A stretch of DNA of 64,000 bases from Serratia quinivorans (GCF_946227985.1 NZ_CAMKGL010000001.1:1674001-1738000), one strand, 5' to 3'; shown: positions 53,716 to 63,562, numbered from the stretch's first letter. Made by a program: numbers and translations. The notes: generated by a model from the letters alone, not told the origin.

Positions 53716-55674
53716 ATGAGCACTAACAACCTGACACCGCAAGAAGCCGTCGATCTGGATAAGGAAGCCGGAGCCGGTAGTCGGCCACTGAGCGGTATCT
53801 ATTTGCAGCTGGCCACCCTGTTGGCAATCGCGATTTCCGTCTATGCCATTTACGCCAACGCGCTGTCGAATACCCAGGAGTTTTACCGCAATACCACCTT
53901 CCTTAGCGGCATCCTGATCCTGGGTTTTATTTTATTCCCGGTTTCACCCCGCTACGCCACCCGTAAATTCAACCGTTGGGACTACCTGTTTATCATACTG
54001 ACACTGGTCAGTTACGGGTATTTCTACGCCAGCTACCTGGACCTGCACGTGGTGCGCAAAAGCATCCCCAATACCACCGACTACGTGATGGCGGTGATCG
54101 GCATCGGCGTCTTGTTTGAAGCTGCGCGCCGCACCACCGGCTATTTCATTCCCGGACTGGCGACCTTCGCTATCATTTACGCGCTGTTCGGCCAGTACTT
54201 TATGGGCATCTTTGGCCACGGCGGCTTCTCGTTCGAGCGCTTGTTGTACCGACTGTTCATGACCAGCGAAGGGATCTTCGGCATCACTCTGTCCACGGCT
54301 TCCACCGCCATCGTGGTGTTTATTCTGTTTGGCGCTTTTCTCAGCGTCAGCGGTGCTACCGCGTTGTTTAACGATCTGGCACTGGCGATTGCTGGCCGCC
54401 GTCGCGGTGGCCCGGCGCAGGTTGCGGTAATCTCTTCGGCGCTGACCGGTTCCCTGAGCGGCAGCGCGGTGGCCAACGTCGCCACCACCGGCACCTTCAC
54501 CATTCCGCTGATGAAAAGTATCGGCCTGTCGGCACGCTTTGCCGGCGCGGTCGAAGCCACCGCGTCCACCGGCGGGATGATCATGCCGCCGATTATGGGG
54601 GCGGCGGCCTTTATCATGGCCGGTTTCCTCGGTATTTCTTACACCACCATCGTGATGGCCGCCATCATCCCCGCGCTGCTGTATTACGCGGCGTTGATTA
54701 TCGCCATCGACCTGGAGGCCAAAAAGCAGGGCCTGAAAGGCATCAGCAAAGAGAACATCCCTAAAGTGAAGGCGGTACTGAAAGCGCGTGGGTTGCTGTT
54801 ACTGCCGCTGATCATCGTTATCGGCACCCTGCTACTGGGCAAAACGCCAATCTACGCCGGGTTCCTCGGCATTATTTCGATCATCGTCGCCAGTTGGTTA
54901 GCCCCTGATACTTCAGTACGCATGACACCGAAAAAAATCGCCACCGCGCTGAACGAAGCGGCGCGCGGCTCCATTCAGGTGACGGTGGCCTGCGCCGCCA
55001 TCGGGGTGATTATCTGCGTGGTAACCATGACCGGTATCGGTTCGACGCTGGCATTCAACATTGTCGCCATGACCAACAATACCCTGTGGATGATCCTGCT
55101 GGTGGTGATGTTGGTGTGTATCGTGTTGAGCATGGGCCTGCCCTCGACCGCCCTGTACATCGTGGTGGCCGTCACCGTTTCCCCAATCCTGATCAAGGCC
55201 GGTGTGATGCCGCTGGCGGCGCACTTCTTTGTGTTCTGGTTTGGCGCCCTGTCCAACATCACCCCGCCAGTGGCACTGGCCAGTTACACCGCCGCCAGCA
55301 TCGCCCGCGCCGACCCAATGCAAACCTCCTGGGATGCGGTGCGGCTTGCGCTGCCGGGCTTTATCATCCCGTTTATTCTGGTCTACAACCCGATGCTGCT
55401 GATGCAAGGTGAGGATCTCAACGCGCTGTCGGTGATCCATATGGTGATCAGCGCACTGGTAGGGATTTATGCACTGTCGATCGCCAGCGCTAATTTCTGG
55501 ATGATGAAAACCCACTGGCTGGAGCGGGTACTGTTCTCCGTCGCGGCAATCCTGTTGATTAAACCGGGTCTGCTAACCGATCTGGGTGGCGCGGCGCTGA
55601 TCATCACCGCCGCGTCGGTACATCTGCTGCGTTTCAGGCGGAGCACTGCGCAGGGGGCGCTGAATGGTCAATAA
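53716..55674 (+). CDS. TRAP transporter permease, fused DctQM type
   Basis: A 652-residue membrane protein that fuses the small (4-TM) and large (12-TM) TRAP permease subunits, as usual for TAXI systems. The large-subunit motif SSALTGSLSGSAVANVATTG is near residues 240-260, and GGMIMPPIMGAAAFIMAGFL follows. Sodium- or proton-driven uptake of the substrate bound by the TAXI protein is expected. It overlaps the regulator gene by 11 bases. Confidence 0.9.
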   Translation: MSTNNLTPQEAVDLDKEAGAGSRPLSGIYLQLATLLAIAISVYAIYANALSNTQEFYRNTTFLSGILILGFILFPVSPRYATRKFNRWDYLFIILTLVSYGYFYASYLDLHVVRKSIPNTTDYVMAVIGIGVLFEAARRTTGYFIPGLATFAIIYALFGQYFMGIFGHGGFSFERLLYRLFMTSEGIFGITLSTASTAIVVFILFGAFLSVSGATALFNDLALAIAGRRRGGPAQVAVISSALTGSLSGSAVANVATTGTFTIPLMKSIGLSARFAGAVEATASTGGMIMPPIMGAAAFIMAGFLGISYTTIVMAAIIPALLYYAALIIAIDLEAKKQGLKGISKENIPKVKAVLKARGLLLLPLIIVIGTLLLGKTPIYAGFLGIISIIVASWLAPDTSVRMTPKKIATALNEAARGSIQVTVACAAIGVIICVVTMTGIGSTLAFNIVAMTNNTLWMILLVVMLVCIVLSMGLPSTALYIVVAVTVSPILIKAGVMPLAAHFFVFWFGALSNITPPVALASYTAASIARADPMQTSWDAVRLALPGFIIPFILVYNPMLLMQGEDLNALSVIHMVISALVGIYALSIASANFWMMKTHWLERVLFSVAAILLIKPGLLTDLGGAALIITAASVHLLRFRRSTAQGALNGQ

Positions 55675-56380
55675 AGTCACGCGACAGAAGGCTTCACATC
55701 AGGTACTGGCGCAGTTGAAAGCGGGCATCAGCGACGGCACCTTCCCAGTCGGAGAAAAACTGCCGTCGGAAAACACGCTGGCGGAGGCATTTGGCGTCAG
55801 CCGGGTACCGGTGCGAGAAGCGCTCGGCATACTGGAAGTCAGCGGCATTATCTCTTCACGTCAGGGGGGCGGCCACCGGGTTGAACAACACTCGTTGCTG
55901 AGCAAGTACCCGCCGCTGGTGATGGAAATTGCCGATCCGAACGAGGTGGAAGCCCTGCTGGAAATGCGAGAGGTCATTGAGCAACAGGCAGCCCGCATGG
56001 CCGCCGAACGCCATACCATCGCAGATTTACAGGCGATTGAGCAGGCGTTTAATGATTTTAAACGCTGCACCCTCGACGACGGCTTGATTGGTCATCGGCA
56101 GGATTACCTGTTTCACCGCGCCATTATGCAGGCCTCGCACAACCCGTTTTTCGTTCAGATCCTGGATAACATGCATGAGCTGTATCTGGGCGTGCTGGTG
56201 TATTCGCTGAGCAAAAATCTGGGGCGGCAGGCCGAACGTCAGCGCGTGATCGACGAGCACCAGCGAGTGCTTCTGGCCATTAAGGCCCGTGACCCGGTGG
56301 CAGCCACTGCCGCCATGCAGAATCATCTCAGTAACGTACGCGGCAAATTGCGCCGCCTGGATAATGAGGAGTTAGGGTAA
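55664..56380 (+). CDS. FadR-type GntR transcriptional regulator
   Basis: A 238-residue regulator. The N-terminal GntR winged helix is at about 10-75 (LPSENTLAEAFGVSRVPVREAL), and the C-terminal FCD ligand domain at 95-225 retains acid/histidine residues for a metal-bound carboxylate ligand (DYLFHRAIM, HQRVLLAI). Placed between the TRAP permease and lhgO, it probably controls the operon through a site such as TTGTATACAA at 52614. Confidence 0.88.
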   Translation: MVNKVTRQKASHQVLAQLKAGISDGTFPVGEKLPSENTLAEAFGVSRVPVREALGILEVSGIISSRQGGGHRVEQHSLLSKYPPLVMEIADPNEVEALLEMREVIEQQAARMAAERHTIADLQAIEQAFNDFKRCTLDDGLIGHRQDYLFHRAIMQASHNPFFVQILDNMHELYLGVLVYSLSKNLGRQAERQRVIDEHQRVLLAIKARDPVAATAAMQNHLSNVRGKLRRLDNEELG

Positions 56381-56382
56381 CC

Positions 56383-57573
56383 ATGCATGACGTGATCATT
56401 ATCGGTGCAGGTCTGGTTGGGCTGGGCGTCGCCAATGCGCTGCAGGAGGCCAATCCGTCGCTGCGCATTCTGATACTGGAAAAAGAGAGCGGCCCGGCGG
56501 CGCACCAAAGCGGCCATAACAGCAATGTGGTGCATTCCGGCATCTACTATGCCCCCGGCAGCCTCAAGGCGCGGCTGGCCAAGCTGGGTAACCAAAGCAT
56601 GTTCGCCTTCTGCCGCGAGCACAACCTCTATCACGACCAGTGCGGCAAGGTGATTGTGGCGACCCAGTTGAAGGAACTCGATTTACTGGAAAACATCTAT
56701 CAGCGCGGTTTGCAAAATGGGTTGGCGGTTAGCCGGCTGTCGCAGGCACAGCTCAGGGAGCGCGAACCGCACGTCAACGGACTGGAAGCGCTGCTGGTAC
56801 CGGACGCCGGTATCGTCAATTACAGCCAAGTGGCGGCAAAGCTGGCGGAAATTATTCAGCAACGCGGTGGCGAGATCCACTATGGCCAGCAGGTCGAGGG
56901 CATCAACGAAAGCAGTGGCGACGTCACCGTTCGCACGCCGCGCGCACAGTATCAGGCTAAATGGCTGGTTAACTGCGCCGGTCTGTTCAGTGACCGCATC
57001 GCTGCCCTGGCCGGTTACCAGACGGGCATGAAGATCGTGCCATTCCGTGGGGAGTATTACGTGCTGAACGACGAGAAAAACTATCTGGTGAATCACCTAA
57101 TCTACCCGGTGCCCAACCCGGACTTTCCGTTCCTCGGCGTGCATTTCACCCGCATGTATAACGGCAAGCGTGACGTTGGCCCCAATGCGGTACTGGCATT
57201 CAAACGTGAAGGTTATCGCAAATGTGACTTTAGCCTGCGGGATCTGAGCGAAGTCCTCAGCTATCGGGGGTTCTGGAAAATTGCCGGTAACTATTTGGGG
57301 GAAGGATTGGCAGAAGTCCGGCGTTCCCTGTCACGACAGCGCTTTACCGAAAATGCGCGTCGGTTAATACCCGAACTGCAACCGGAAGACATTCAGCCCG
57401 GCCCGGCCGGCGTTCGTGCTCAGGCGCTGACCGCCGACGGCAAACTGGTGGACGACTTTCATTTTGTGAAGGGCCGCCGCTCGCTGCATGTTTGCAATGC
57501 GCCCTCCCCGGCGGCAACAGCCTCGCTGGAGATCGGCCGTGAGATCGTGCGACAGCATCTTGCTTCACTTTAA
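56383..57573 (+). CDS. lhgO: L-2-hydroxyglutarate oxidase/dehydrogenase LhgO
   Basis: FAD enzyme that oxidises L-2-hydroxyglutarate to 2-oxoglutarate and passes electrons to the membrane quinone pool. The 396-residue protein has the dinucleotide motif IIIGAGLVGLGVA (5-17), the family motif SGHNSNVVHSGIYYAPGSLKA and the C-terminal APSPAATASLEIG. In E. coli lhgO (ygaF) belongs to the csiD-gab operon; here it is in a TRAP operon without csiD or gab genes. Starts 2 bases after the regulator. Confidence 0.92.
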   Translation: MHDVIIIGAGLVGLGVANALQEANPSLRILILEKESGPAAHQSGHNSNVVHSGIYYAPGSLKARLAKLGNQSMFAFCREHNLYHDQCGKVIVATQLKELDLLENIYQRGLQNGLAVSRLSQAQLREREPHVNGLEALLVPDAGIVNYSQVAAKLAEIIQQRGGEIHYGQQVEGINESSGDVTVRTPRAQYQAKWLVNCAGLFSDRIAALAGYQTGMKIVPFRGEYYVLNDEKNYLVNHLIYPVPNPDFPFLGVHFTRMYNGKRDVGPNAVLAFKREGYRKCDFSLRDLSEVLSYRGFWKIAGNYLGEGLAEVRRSLSRQRFTENARRLIPELQPEDIQPGPAGVRAQALTADGKLVDDFHFVKGRRSLHVCNAPSPAATASLEIGREIVRQHLASL

Positions 57574-57580
57574 GTCCAAA

Positions 57581-57598
57581 GGCCCGTCGTAACGGGCC
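57581..57598. terminator. Hairpin between lhgO and the ABC operon
   Basis: GGCCCGT / ACGGGCC with a 4-base loop between two convergent genes. T-runs are short, so strength is uncertain. Confidence 0.6.
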
Positions 57599-57606
57599 AT
57601 TGGTGG

Positions 57607-58524
57607 CTATTTCGCCGCGTACTTTTGCATATTGGCCGGGGTTACCAGTTCAAACGGGATCCAGTAGTAAGGATCCAGCTTCTCGCCTTTGATCATGCGC
57701 TGCGCCACGTCAACCGAGGCTTTGCCCTGACCGACGGCATCCTGAAATACCGTCACCTGCATCTTGCCTGAAGCTAGCGCCTTCAGGCCGTCCGGCGTGG
57801 CGTCGATACCACCAACCAGCACCTTGCTGCCCTGCTTGCCGCCCTGCTGCAATGCCATGATCGCACCAATCGCCATCTCATCGTTATTGGCTGCGACGAT
57901 ATCGATAGACTCGCCGTTGGTGATCCAGTTCAACATCAGATCCATCCCTTCGCTGCGCGAATAGTTGGCGCTCTGCTTTTGCACCACCTTCATTTTCGGG
58001 TACTTCGCCACCACCTGCTCAACATCCTTGGTGCGTTGCAGTGCACCGGCGTCGGTCAGGTTGCCGATCATCACCGCCACGTTGCCCTGATAGTTGGCCA
58101 ACCGCGCCAGTTCTTCCATCTGCAAGGTGCCGGACTGCTTCTCGTCTGAGCCGACAAACACCACGCCGGAAGGCAGTTTGCTGTCGCCCGGCGTGCGGTT
58201 CACATACACCAGAGGAATGCCCGCTTTGGTCACCATTTTGGTGATGGCAGGCGTCCCCGCCGAATTGACCGGATCGACAATAATCGCGTCCACTCCGGCG
58301 CTGATAAAGTTCTGCACCTGATCGGTCTGGCGACCTACGTCGCCGCGCGCGTCTTCAAACTGCACGCTGATACCGCGCGCCTTGGCTTCTTTGTCGATTG
58401 AATGACGAATGATGGTCAGGAAGTTCTGGTCAAAGTAGGCCATCGACACACCGATGGTTTCCGCCAGCACCGAGGTGGAACAGCCGAGCGCTGCCACCAG
58501 CACGATTCTTTTTAAATATTTCAT
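57607..58524 (-). CDS. Sugar ABC transporter periplasmic binding protein (second copy)
   Basis: A 305-residue ribose/inositol-class binding protein (Peripla_BP_4) with signal peptide (MKYLKRIVLVAALGCSTSVLA). GVSMAYFDQNFLTIIR and NNDEMAIGAIMAL are nearly the same as in the binding protein at 61194-62123, so the two are paralogues. The start is set at 58522-58524; the longer frame to 58566 lacks a good leader. It is the last gene of the operon. Confidence 0.88.
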   Translation of the reverse strand: MKYLKRIVLVAALGCSTSVLAETIGVSMAYFDQNFLTIIRHSIDKEAKARGISVQFEDARGDVGRQTDQVQNFISAGVDAIIVDPVNSAGTPAITKMVTKAGIPLVYVNRTPGDSKLPSGVVFVGSDEKQSGTLQMEELARLANYQGNVAVMIGNLTDAGALQRTKDVEQVVAKYPKMKVVQKQSANYSRSEGMDLMLNWITNGESIDIVAANNDEMAIGAIMALQQGGKQGSKVLVGGIDATPDGLKALASGKMQVTVFQDAVGQGKASVDVAQRMIKGEKLDPYYWIPFELVTPANMQKYAAK

Positions 58525-58585
58525 GATGATTCCCCAGGGTAAAAAAAACCGCCGGGCAAAATGCACCGGCGGAAATTCACGGCAA

Positions 58586-59614
58586 TCAGTGTTTTTTACG
58601 GTTGCGGTGCATGTCGATAGACACCGCGGCGACGATAATCACGCCTTTGATAATGTCCTGAATGTAGGAGTCCACACCGATAAAGGTGAAGCCGCTTTTG
58701 ATAAGCCCGAGTATCACTGCGCCAATCAGCGTACCGGTAATGCGCCCAACGCCGCCCATCAGGCTGCTGCCGCCGATCACCGCCGCGGCGATGGCATCCA
58801 GTTCGTAAGACATGCCCATGCTCGACTGGCCGCTGCTGACACGCGCCGCCAATACCACACCGGCCAGCCCTGCCAGTCCCCCGGCAATGGTATAGACCGT
58901 CACCAGGTATTTATTGACGTTGATGCCGGAAACTCTGGCCGACGTCATGTTGCCGCCGATGGCGTAGATGTATTTCCCGTAGCGGGTGTGTTTCAACGCG
59001 ACATGGAAGATCACCGCAATCACCAGGAAAATGATCACTGGCATCGCACCCTGGCCGATAGAGGTAAAGCCGTCAGACAGGAAGCTGACCGGGTTGCCCT
59101 GGGTGTAATACTGCGCCAGGCCACGTGCCGATACCATCATGCCCAAGGTCGCGATAAAGGGCGGGATACCGGTGCGGGTAATCAGAAAGCCGTTGATGAA
59201 ACCGCAGATAATGCCCACGCCAATCCCCGCGCCGATAGGGATCGCCGCCGGCAGGTCGAGCAACGCCGGGTACATCGGCGAAATACTGTCCGAGGTTTGC
59301 GCCAGGCTGGCCGCCACCACCGCGGTTAAGGCAATCAGCGAGCCGGAGGAAAGGTCGATACCGGTGGTGATGATAACCTGGGTCACACCCACCGCGATGA
59401 TGCCGATAATCGCCACCTGCAGCACAATCAGCAGCAGGCGGTTCGGGTTCATCAGGAAGGACTGATCGCGGATGTACCAGCCAAGAATTTCAAACACCAG
59501 TGCAATGCCGATCATCACGATAAAGATGCCGGTGTCTTTCGGCATTTTTCCACTCAGGCCAGCGAACAGTGGCGCTTTGCCCGCAAGCGGCTTCTCTATT
59601 TTTACATTACTCAT
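58586..59614 (-). CDS. Sugar ABC transporter permease (RbsC/YtfT type)
   Basis: A 342-residue membrane protein of the BPD_transp_2 family, with 8-10 TM segments. VTQVIITTGIDLSSGSLIALTAVVAAS is the conserved region, and GRITGTLIGAVILGLI near the C-terminus is typical. It pairs with the ATPase upstream. Confidence 0.9.
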   Translation of the reverse strand: MSNVKIEKPLAGKAPLFAGLSGKMPKDTGIFIVMIGIALVFEILGWYIRDQSFLMNPNRLLLIVLQVAIIGIIAVGVTQVIITTGIDLSSGSLIALTAVVAASLAQTSDSISPMYPALLDLPAAIPIGAGIGVGIICGFINGFLITRTGIPPFIATLGMMVSARGLAQYYTQGNPVSFLSDGFTSIGQGAMPVIIFLVIAVIFHVALKHTRYGKYIYAIGGNMTSARVSGINVNKYLVTVYTIAGGLAGLAGVVLAARVSSGQSSMGMSYELDAIAAAVIGGSSLMGGVGRITGTLIGAVILGLIKSGFTFIGVDSYIQDIIKGVIIVAAVSIDMHRNRKKH

Positions 59615-59631
59615 GGGAATTCACCTTTGCG

Positions 59632-61116
59632 TTATTCAGAGGCCAGCGCCAGGATCTTTTCCTGATTCGCTTCTTCTTTATCCAAAATGCCGGTAATACG
59701 ACCGCCGTGCATCACCATCACCCGGTCGCTCATGCCGAGGATCTCCGGTAATTCCGATGACACTAAAATAATGGCGACGCCACGGTTCGCCAGTTCGCTG
59801 ATCAGGCGATAGATTTCCGCCTTCGCCCCCACATCAATGCCGCGCGTGGGCTCATCGAGGATCAGTATCTTCGGCTGGGCCAGCAGCCAGCGGGCTATAA
59901 GTACCTTTTGCTGGTTGCCGCCGCTCAGGTTATTGATGATTTGGTCCATGGTCGGGGTTTTGATATTGAGCTTTTTGATCTGCTCCATGCAGTCCTTGGC
60001 CATTTGCACGTGGCTGACGAAACCATTCTTGCCGATGTACTCCGACAGGTTGACGATGCTCATGTTCTCGACCACCGACAGCACCAAAAACAACCCGGAT
60101 TTTTTGCGGTCTTCGGTCAGGAACGCCAGCCCGAGTTCAATCGCTCGAGAGGGGGAATCAACTTTGGCCGCCAGGCCCTCGATGAAGATGTTGCCGTCGT
60201 CCGCCGGGTGCATGCCGAACAGACTTTCCATCACCTCGCTGCGACCGGCCCCCACCAGCCCGGCGACGCCGAGGATCTCGCCGCGCTTAACGCTGAACGA
60301 GACATCATGAAACCAGTCGGCACGGCGTAGCCCTTCGACACGCAGCACTTCCTCGCCGATATTGTTGTTGAACTTGGGAAACATTTGGGTCAGCTCACGT
60401 CCCACCATCATGGTGATCAGTGACTGTTTGGTCAGGTTTTCGGTCTTGTCGCAGGCGATAAAGGTGCCGTCGCGGAAAATACTTACTTCATCGGTGATGG
60501 CAAAAATCTCATCCATCTTGTGGCTGATATAAATGATGCCTTTGCCCTGTTCGCGCAGTTCGCGAATGATGGCGAACAGGTGTACAACTTCACCTTCGGT
60601 CAGCGCCGAAGTGGGTTCATCCATGATCAGCACGTCCGCGTTATAGGAAACCGCCTTGGCAATCTCTACCATTTGCTGACTGGCGATGCTCAGTTCACCC
60701 ACCAACGTCTCAGGTTTGAGTTTAATGTTCAGCCGTGTCAGCAATTCGCGGGTCTGTTTGTTCAGTTGCTCATGATTCACAAAGCCCAGCTTTGCCGGCT
60801 CACGCCCCAGCCAGATGTTTTCCGCCACCGTCATATAAGGCACCAGGTTAAGTTCCTGGTGAATCATGGAAATCCCCGAATGCAGCGCCTGCAGCGTGTC
60901 GCTGAAGGTCACCGGTTGGCCTTTTATTTTAATGGTGCCTTCATCGGGGTGATAAATACCGATTAAACATTTCATCAGCGTGGATTTTCCCGCGCCGTTT
61001 TCTCCCATTAACGCGTGTACGCTGCCTGGTTTGATTTTAATTGAGACTTTATCCAGCGCCTTCACGCCGGGAAACTGCTTACTGATGCCTTCAGCCTCAA
61101 GAACATAAGGATACAT
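59632..61116 (-). CDS. Sugar ABC transporter ATPase with two nucleotide-binding domains (RbsA/MglA type)
   Basis: A 494-residue protein with tandem ABC domains. The first has Walker A GENGAGKST (38-46) and VLIMDEPTSAL; the second has the degenerate Walker A GLVGAGRSEV usual in this family, LSGGNQQKVLIARWL and LILDEPTRGIDVG. It energises uptake through the adjacent permease. Spacing to the permease is 17 bases. Confidence 0.92.
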   Translation of the reverse strand: MYPYVLEAEGISKQFPGVKALDKVSIKIKPGSVHALMGENGAGKSTLMKCLIGIYHPDEGTIKIKGQPVTFSDTLQALHSGISMIHQELNLVPYMTVAENIWLGREPAKLGFVNHEQLNKQTRELLTRLNIKLKPETLVGELSIASQQMVEIAKAVSYNADVLIMDEPTSALTEGEVVHLFAIIRELREQGKGIIYISHKMDEIFAITDEVSIFRDGTFIACDKTENLTKQSLITMMVGRELTQMFPKFNNNIGEEVLRVEGLRRADWFHDVSFSVKRGEILGVAGLVGAGRSEVMESLFGMHPADDGNIFIEGLAAKVDSPSRAIELGLAFLTEDRKKSGLFLVLSVVENMSIVNLSEYIGKNGFVSHVQMAKDCMEQIKKLNIKTPTMDQIINNLSGGNQQKVLIARWLLAQPKILILDEPTRGIDVGAKAEIYRLISELANRGVAIILVSSELPEILGMSDRVMVMHGGRITGILDKEEANQEKILALASE

Positions 61117-61193
61117 ACCGATAACCTCCGCCGTTCGTTAATGCATCCCTGCCGGGTAAATGCGGCAGGGATATAACCGCGCTGCCTTAACGC

Positions 61194-62123
61194 TTATTTT
61201 CTGTTCTTGTCGGCAAATTCCTGATAGTTGGCCTTGGTGATCAGCTGATACGGGATCAGTACGTTACTTTCCACCTTCTCGCCTTTCACCAGTTGAATAG
61301 CGGTTTGCACCGCGCCCTCACCCTGCCCCTTGGCATCCTGGAACACGCTCAGCGCCAGATCGCCCTTCTTGATGTATTCCAGTGCATCCGGGGTACCGTC
61401 AACGCCGGCCACCAACACACCGCTTTTCTTCGCCTGTTTCAGTGCCAGGATCGCACCAATCGCCATTTCGTCATTGTTGGAGGCAATAGCATCAATCTGC
61501 TGGCCGGTCAGCACCCAGTCAGTGGTAACGTCAATGGCCTCTTTACGGGCAAACTTGGCGGTTTGCTTATCGAGGATTTTGATGCCGGGATACTTGGCTG
61601 CCACCTCTTCTACGCCGCGGGTACGATCGCGGGTCGCCTCACTGGATAACTCCCCCATCAGGATCATCACATTGCCCTTGCCATTCATCAGCTTGGCCAA
61701 CTCCTCCATCTGCAGCTTGCCGGCCAGTTTGGAGTCAGACCCCACATAGGCCATGCCTGCGGGCAGCGTGACTTCCGGGCGACGGTTAACGAACACCAGT
61801 GGGATCTTGGCGTTTTCCGCCAGTTTGATCATCGGCTTCACGCCTTGGGTATCGACCGGATTGAGGATGATGGCGTCGACGCCCTGGCTGACAAAGTTCT
61901 CAACCTGTTGGATCTGCTGGGCAATATCCCCTTTTGCATCTTCAAACTGACCACTGACGTTGCCGTCCTGTTTCATTTTGTTCTGCATTGACTGGCGTAA
62001 GATGGTGAGAAAATTGTCATCGAAATAAGCCATGGAAACGCCGATTTTAATGTCTTTTGCCAACACGCTGGCCGGCAACATGCACATCAATACCGAGGTG
62101 ACGATCAGTTTCTTCAGCTTCAT
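61194..62123 (-). CDS. Sugar ABC transporter periplasmic binding protein (first copy)
   Basis: A 309-residue binding protein with signal peptide (KKLIVTSVLMCMLPASVLA). IGVSMAYFDDNFLTILRQSMQ resembles rhizopine/inositol-binding proteins (MocB-like). It is the first gene of the operon, followed 77 bases later by the ATPase. Roughly half of its residues match the second binding protein, suggesting an old duplication with possible change of ligand. Confidence 0.88.
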   Translation of the reverse strand: MKLKKLIVTSVLMCMLPASVLAKDIKIGVSMAYFDDNFLTILRQSMQNKMKQDGNVSGQFEDAKGDIAQQIQQVENFVSQGVDAIILNPVDTQGVKPMIKLAENAKIPLVFVNRRPEVTLPAGMAYVGSDSKLAGKLQMEELAKLMNGKGNVMILMGELSSEATRDRTRGVEEVAAKYPGIKILDKQTAKFARKEAIDVTTDWVLTGQQIDAIASNNDEMAIGAILALKQAKKSGVLVAGVDGTPDALEYIKKGDLALSVFQDAKGQGEGAVQTAIQLVKGEKVESNVLIPYQLITKANYQEFADKNRK

Positions 62124-62316
62124 GTTCTGTACCCTTTAATCGTTAGAGTGAAGAGGCCTGTTGATTTGACAGCTAATGAAAAATATTTTTTACATTCAAA
62201 CAACAATCCGGTTGGTGTTATCCCTTTGATACGGCAGATTTATCGCTTTTATTCCGTATTCAGATGGTGTGTAAAACTTTGATCGATATCTCAAAAAACA
62301 ACAAAAACAACACCTT

Positions 62317-62393
62317 GAAATAAACTCTCTGCCAGCTGATGTAGGTTGCCAGGTCATTATCAAATGTTTATTTCATAATTGAGATTATTGAAA
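62317..62393. promoter_or_regulatory. Inverted repeats in the ABC/aldolase divergent region
   Basis: GAAATAAAC (62317-62325) and its complement GTTTATTTC (62366-62374) are 40 bases apart. A second near-palindrome, TTTCATAAT-TGAG-ATTATTGAAA, lies at 62371-62393. The 535-base divergent spacer between the binding-protein and aldolase genes contains no gene, so these are operator candidates. No regulator gene is next to them in the window. Confidence 0.35.
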
Positions 62394-62658
62394 CTTTTTA
62401 ACTCAAACAAGCGAAACATGCGTTTTGGAATAACCAAGTAACAAAAACATGACACGGATCTAACAAATGACGCAAAAGCCAGCATCGCGTTCGTGGCATA
62501 AGTGCGTTCGGCAAACAAAGTGCTCCCGCAACGATGAAAAATGACGCTGCACATTCTCAGCAAATGTGCGAGCGAGCACGCAGTTTGCGGATCCGCTGTT
62601 TCATCCACGGCGTTACTCGACAATACTGAATGGACGTGTATTTTCAGGAGGATCAGAC

Positions 62659-63501
62659 ATGCAGCTCAGCAGTAAGGTACGGATGAACCGGCTGTTTAAT
62701 AATGGCAAATGCCTCGATGTGGCGATTGATCACGGCATCGCCAATGAGCCGGATTTTTTAATCGGCCTGGAAGACATCGAACAGGTCATTGACAGCCTGA
62801 TCGTTGCCCGTCCCGATGCCATTCAGGTCAATTATGGCCAGGCGGATTTATTGCAACGCGCAACACAACGCGATAAACCGGCGCTGGTGATGCGCACCGA
62901 CGTCGGTAATGCTTATAACGCCGCACGCCACCGTGAGATGTGGGCGGTGCTGCATAATCCAGAAGCACCGATCCTTGCCGCACTGCAGATGGATGCAGCG
63001 GCGGTGGTGGTTAACCTGTATCTGATCCCCGATGAACCGGGTATTTTCCGCCAGTGTGTCGAGAATATTGGTCGCCTGCGTCATGCCTGCGATCGCTACG
63101 CCATGCCGCTGATGATCGAACCGCTGGTGATGGCGCCGGCCGGCCAGGGCGCGGCCTACGGTTCGCTCGGCGACGTAGAAAAAATGGTGCCGTTAGTCCG
63201 GTTGGCGCGTGAACTGGGCGCCGACATCATCAAGGCCGACCCGACAGAACAAGTGGAAGACTTCCACCGCATTGTGGAGGCGGCACGCTGCCCAACGCTG
63301 GTTCGCGGCGGCGGCAAAGGCGAACTGGGCGCAGTACTGGAAAAATCTGCCGCCCTGATGGCACAGGGTGCATCCGGTATGGTGTATGGCCGCAATGTCT
63401 ATCAACACAGCAACCCATCGAAAGTGGTCAGCGCATTAATGGCCATCATTCATCAGGGTGCCAGCGGTCAGCAAGGGCTGGAAATCTACCATCAGCCTTG
63501 A
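62659..63501 (+). CDS. Class I aldolase, DhnA/LsrF/DeoC-like
   Basis: A 280-residue TIM-barrel aldolase. The start at 62659 follows AGGAGGA at 62646-62652; the frame is open from 62566. LDVAIDHGIANEPDFLIG is the N-terminal family motif, the Schiff-base lysine is probably K192 (GADIIKADPTE), and ASGMVYGRNVYQHSNPSKVV is the phosphate-binding C-terminal part. Divergent from the ABC operon, so it probably cleaves the phosphorylated product of the imported sugar or polyol. The substrate is not known. Confidence 0.82.
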   Translation: MQLSSKVRMNRLFNNGKCLDVAIDHGIANEPDFLIGLEDIEQVIDSLIVARPDAIQVNYGQADLLQRATQRDKPALVMRTDVGNAYNAARHREMWAVLHNPEAPILAALQMDAAAVVVNLYLIPDEPGIFRQCVENIGRLRHACDRYAMPLMIEPLVMAPAGQGAAYGSLGDVEKMVPLVRLARELGADIIKADPTEQVEDFHRIVEAARCPTLVRGGGKGELGAVLEKSAALMAQGASGMVYGRNVYQHSNPSKVVSALMAIIHQGASGQQGLEIYHQP

Positions 63502-63538
63502 TCCCCGCTTTTGTAATTAAAATAATCCCTCCCCCGGC

Positions 63539-63562
63539 GGCAGCATGTTATAACCTGCTGCC
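63539..63562. other. Hairpin upstream of dcuS
   Basis: GGCAGCA-N10-TGCTGCC, with inner GTTATAAC. It could end the aldolase transcript or be an operator over the dcuS promoter (TATAAC in the loop). No T-run follows. Confidence 0.35.

Noticed and set aside
62564-62580. TGTGCGAGCGAGCACGC as a CRP site upstream of the aldolase
   Set aside because: Half-sites are TGTGC/GCACG, two or more mismatches from TGTGA/TCACA, and too close to the gene for the usual class I/II position to be claimed.
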